Assembly: GCA_004298075.1 (NCBI GenBank)
Contig: SCRK01000155.1
Span: 1-7,871, forward strand
From: a bacterium
GTDB lineage: Bacteria; Omnitrophota; Gorgyraeia; Gygaellales; Profunditerraquicolaceae
DNA: 7,871 bases
Direction of reading: 5' to 3'
How positions within the stretch are numbered: the stretch's first letter is position 1; every line of letters begins with the position of its first letter. Of the stretch, positions 5,170 through 7,871 are shown piece by piece. The notes beneath the pieces were generated by a model. It saw nothing but the letters and a program-made list of their open reading frames with translations. It ran no database searches and had not been told where the DNA came from. Made by a program: the position numbers and the translations under genes.

Positions 5170-7871
5170 ATGATCAAAGAATATTTCAGATATAAGGCCC
5201 TGGTGATGATCTGTTTAACGCTTTTATGCCTGCCTTCTAATCCCGCCTTTGCGCAAGGAGAGGCTGCCTTGTATTTATGCGAACTTGGAAAAAGTTTTTA
5301 TTCCTTGGGCCAGATTGACGATGCCCTTTCGGAATTCAATAAGGCCCTCTTAGTTGATCCGGATAATCAGGTTGCCAGGGAGTATATCAGTAAAATATTC
5401 AGTGAGCCCTCATCCCGGAATATCCAGCCGGTAATCCGTAAAATACCCGCTAAGAGTTATAAACCGGCGTTATCAAGGGAAGAGGCGATGGAGCTTGAGT
5501 TTAAAAATGTTAGGCGCAGGGAAGAGCTCGTTTATCCCCCATATGTCAGCGCAAGGGATTTTCCCGTAAAAGCAGCAAATGAAAAGAATGAACATTTAAA
5601 ATTAGGGCCTTTGACGGTAAGCGGGAATACGCAGCTCAGCTTCGGGGCTACTCCCGATGATTTCATCTGGAAGCGGGCTAATTTTGACTTGAACGAAAAA
5701 TTTTTGAGCTGGAGAATGACCAGCGATGCCGCTTTTAATCACCGTTTCAATACCTATGACCCCGCGATTTATGATTCACTTAGCCTGAATTTGGACACTG
5801 AAAACGAAAAGGGTTTTAATTTTCACAGCAACCTTACCGTTGATCCCTGGAGTTTTACGGGAAAGAGCAGCAAGTTAACCGTTAGCAACGGATCTGGGGA
5901 TTCTGCCGAGATCCAGTTGTTGTATTGGTCAAATACGGGATATACCCTTAACCAAACTGTTTATGGTTCTCTCCAGGGAACTACGCTTAACATCCCCGAA
6001 TTAAAGGTGGTGGATGGCAAGATCACCACGACAACTATTTCAGGTTATAATATCCCGGATATGAAGATCAACCGGGAGTTCCAGCCGCTGCGGGAGATAT
6101 GGCTGGATTATGCCAATGACCAGGTAAAGCTGCGCGCGTTCCCCATGGCTTATCAGGATCAGGCTTATTCTTCCGATGACCCCCTGGGTATAAGCAACCA
6201 CGGCATATGGTGGAAGGACAGTAAATGGCTGCGTATGTACACTCCCGGGGTATTGCATACAGGGAACACCCCGGTAGATTTTACTAAAGGCTCCTGGGAT
6301 GATTCGCTCTCTTTTCTTTCAAAGGATTCTACCGGTAGATATTTAACCGCCTTGCGCGGGTTTTCCTTCTCTTTACAGCCTCAAGAAACAACAACTTTTG
6401 ATACCACGGTTGCCACCCCTAAACATCTTTGGCAGGATTATAATGTGGTGGACAACCTGATCTCCGCCAGCCGCCTAAAGCATTATTTTGCCGATAACCT
6501 GCTTCTCGGAGGCACTTTTACCAGCCGCCTGGGTTATAAAACCGACCCGCAAAAATTAGACAGCCAGAATTTTGTCGGAGGCCTGGATTTAGGCTATGAA
6601 ATTACCCCCGGCTTGAAAACCCAGGCGGAGATCCTGACCTCTAAATCAAACTACGACATGAGCAACTCCGATTATAAAACCGAATCAAGGGGCAACGCCT
6701 ATTATTTTTCTTTTATTACCCGCTATCCGCAAAAAAGTATTATGGATTTGAAATACGGCTACGATGATATATACCTGGATAAGGATGAAAGCTTCCTGTT
6801 AAAGTCCAAGTTTTACGCCGTAAGAATGGACCGCGGTTTTGATTCCGCGCTCTCTGATTATCATAATACCCGCCAGGATGTTTTTTGGTCAAGGCATATA
6901 CATTTCCGCAAGCCCATGGATTATTATTCCCAGGGGTTAGAAAACTCCAAGAATAAATGGGATGAGCTTAACGCGACGCGAATTGGAGACGGTATCGATG
7001 CCGGCAGGAATACCCTGGGTTTTCGTTTCGAAACTTTCCTGGAAGATAATCTTTACAACCTTTTTGACGTGCGTAATGTGCATAATGTAAACGGGAAGTT
7101 TGTTGAGAATGTGGTGCGCGATGAACTCACGGTCAGGATAACCGATAAATTGACCTCCAAAGCCCTGGGGATTTATCAAAAGCTTCCCAAGACGGTCGGC
7201 GGAGTGGATCCCTTTATATATAACGGCGATACAGGGGATTATTTTCTGAATTCCGCTGTCCCTGACGGTGCCGACCCTACGATCAAAACCGGTTCTATCG
7301 GCTTAAATTACGATTTTTTTGACTGGTTAAGCTTAAATGGCATATATGAACGCACCAATGATTATACCTTGGCTTATGGTAATTTTCCCGCGAATGTCTT
7401 AAGGAATGATACTACTTTATCGGGGATATATTCCCAGAATGATAACCTTTACCGCTACGTTCAGGATTTTCTTTTTAACCAAAATATTTTCCCCCAGGCC
7501 CCTTATTCATTTTATAATGTTTTTAAATCCGGGCTGCGGATAGCCCCGCTTGAGAACATGGAGATTTACCTTGATTATACGCGCAATGAGTATGAGACCG
7601 CATCTCTGATCAATGATAACATGAACCACGTAGGGATGGAGATCACTTATATGCCGACCAAAAAATTCGGGATGTCCTTTAAATATATTTATTCCCGCTC
7701 TAAAGACATTATTCAGCTGCCAAGCTCGGACTTCGGGCTTACCGATCATCCGATCGGCCATCATAATTTCTTCTCTGAATTCAGGTATTTGCCCTCGAAA
7801 GACGACGAACTTATCCTGCAATATGGGGTAGGGGATGTCAGCTCTATCGGAAATCTCTCCTCTGTTGACCC
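5170..7871 (+). CDS. Secreted TPR protein with large beta-rich, probable outer-membrane barrel region (3' end outside window)
   Basis: One frame stays open for 900 codons from the ATG at 5170 to the window edge. Residues 1-28 form a signal peptide: basic n-region (K3, R7, K9), hydrophobic core, and AFA before Q29. No lipobox is present, so signal peptidase I cleavage is expected. Residues 33-66 fit one TPR repeat (L36, L39, G40, F43, A52, F56, A59, P64 at the consensus places), a helical protein-interaction module. A charged, proline-containing linker runs to about 145. From about 146 to the end the sequence is rich in Tyr, Phe, Trp, Asn and Asp, with many alternating polar/hydrophobic segments and turn-like spacers. 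Examples are MEITYMPTKKFGMSFKYIYSRSK and NFFSEFRYLPSKDDELILQYGVG, which look like long antiparallel barrel strands. A Trp-rich segment lies near 345-354 and YLTALRGFSFSLQP near 391-404. The likely place is the outer membrane, as a channel, exporter or surface-structure assembly protein; the substrate is unknown. Expression may be controlled by the switch-like leader upstream. Confidence 0.8.
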   Translation, partial: MIKEYFRYKALVMICLTLLCLPSNPAFAQGEAALYLCELGKSFYSLGQIDDALSEFNKALLVDPDNQVAREYISKIFSEPSSRNIQPVIRKIPAKSYKPALSREEAMELEFKNVRRREELVYPPYVSARDFPVKAANEKNEHLKLGPLTVSGNTQLSFGATPDDFIWKRANFDLNEKFLSWRMTSDAAFNHRFNTYDPAIYDSLSLNLDTENEKGFNFHSNLTVDPWSFTGKSSKLTVSNGSGDSAEIQLLYWSNTGYTLNQTVYGSLQGTTLNIPELKVVDGKITTTTISGYNIPDMKINREFQPLREIWLDYANDQVKLRAFPMAYQDQAYSSDDPLGISNHGIWWKDSKWLRMYTPGVLHTGNTPVDFTKGSWDDSLSFLSKDSTGRYLTALRGFSFSLQPQETTTFDTTVATPKHLWQDYNVVDNLISASRLKHYFADNLLLGGTFTSRLGYKTDPQKLDSQNFVGGLDLGYEITPGLKTQAEILTSKSNYDMSNSDYKTESRGNAYYFSFITRYPQKSIMDLKYGYDDIYLDKDESFLLKSKFYAVRMDRGFDSALSDYHNTRQDVFWSRHIHFRKPMDYYSQGLENSKNKWDELNATRIGDGIDAGRNTLGFRFETFLEDNLYNLFDVRNVHNVNGKFVENVVRDELTVRITDKLTSKALGIYQKLPKTVGGVDPFIYNGDTGDYFLNSAVPDGADPTIKTGSIGLNYDFFDWLSLNGIYERTNDYTLAYGNFPANVLRNDTTLSGIYSQNDNLYRYVQDFLFNQNIFPQAPYSFYNVFKSGLRIAPLENMEIYLDYTRNEYETASLINDNMNHVGMEITYMPTKKFGMSFKYIYSRSKDIIQLPSSDFGLTDHPIGHHNFFSEFRYLPSKDDELILQYGVGDVSSIGNLSSVD

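Noticed and set aside
5170..5250. Lipoprotein reading of the signal peptide, with cysteines at residues 15 and 20
   Set aside because: Neither cysteine has a lipobox (residue -1 is Ile or Leu rather than Gly, Ala or Ser), whereas AFA before Q29 is a good signal peptidase I site.
6040..7821. Three reverse-strand frames of 72-104 codons (6040-6258, 6937-7179, 7507-7821)
   Set aside because: They lie opposite a single 900-codon forward frame with a signal peptide and TPR, are short and scattered, and show no recognisable features.

Overview
The window reads as a chromosomal segment of a diderm (outer-membrane-bearing) bacterium with mid-range base composition. I see no mobile elements, CRISPR arrays, tRNA or rRNA genes. 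The mix of a compact, overlapping housekeeping operon followed by a large secreted TPR plus beta-strand-rich outer-membrane protein is reminiscent of uncultured PVC-group bacteria such as Candidatus Omnitrophota. That placement is inference from general style and cannot be proved from this window.

Bases 1-4574 form one dense forward transcription unit: the 3' end of a prephenate dehydrogenase gene (tyrA), then cytidylate kinase (cmk), elongation factor 4 (lepA), signal peptidase I (lepB), a CDP-alcohol phosphatidyltransferase (pgsA-like) and the glycerol-3-phosphate acyltransferase PlsY. Three junctions are 4-base ATGA overlaps, one has zero spacing and one is a 32-base overlap, so translation is probably coupled along the whole chain. 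The unit ends in a textbook intrinsic terminator at 4543-4574. Functionally it joins the end of an aromatic amino-acid pathway gene to CMP/dCMP recycling, translation, protein export processing and phospholipid synthesis. Cmk (CMP recycling), PgsA and PlsY fit together in membrane-lipid metabolism, and LepB is an inner-membrane enzyme.

Bases 4575-4973 hold a small gene of unknown function (113 aa) with a good ribosome binding site. Bases 4974-5169 are the most unusual non-coding part: a strong-looking promoter (TTGACA, extended -10), then a roughly 100-base leader with a 9-bp hairpin and a near-perfect intrinsic terminator placed before the next gene. A short upstream segment could pair with the 5' arm of that terminator, so the leader looks like a riboswitch or attenuator of no class that I recognise.

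Bases 5170-7871 are one uninterrupted forward reading frame (900 codons, running off the right edge). It encodes a secreted protein with a type I signal peptide, one TPR repeat, a charged linker and a very long beta-strand-rich, aromatic-rich region that resembles an outer-membrane barrel. No function can be assigned with confidence. The reverse strand contains only short frames lying over clear forward genes.
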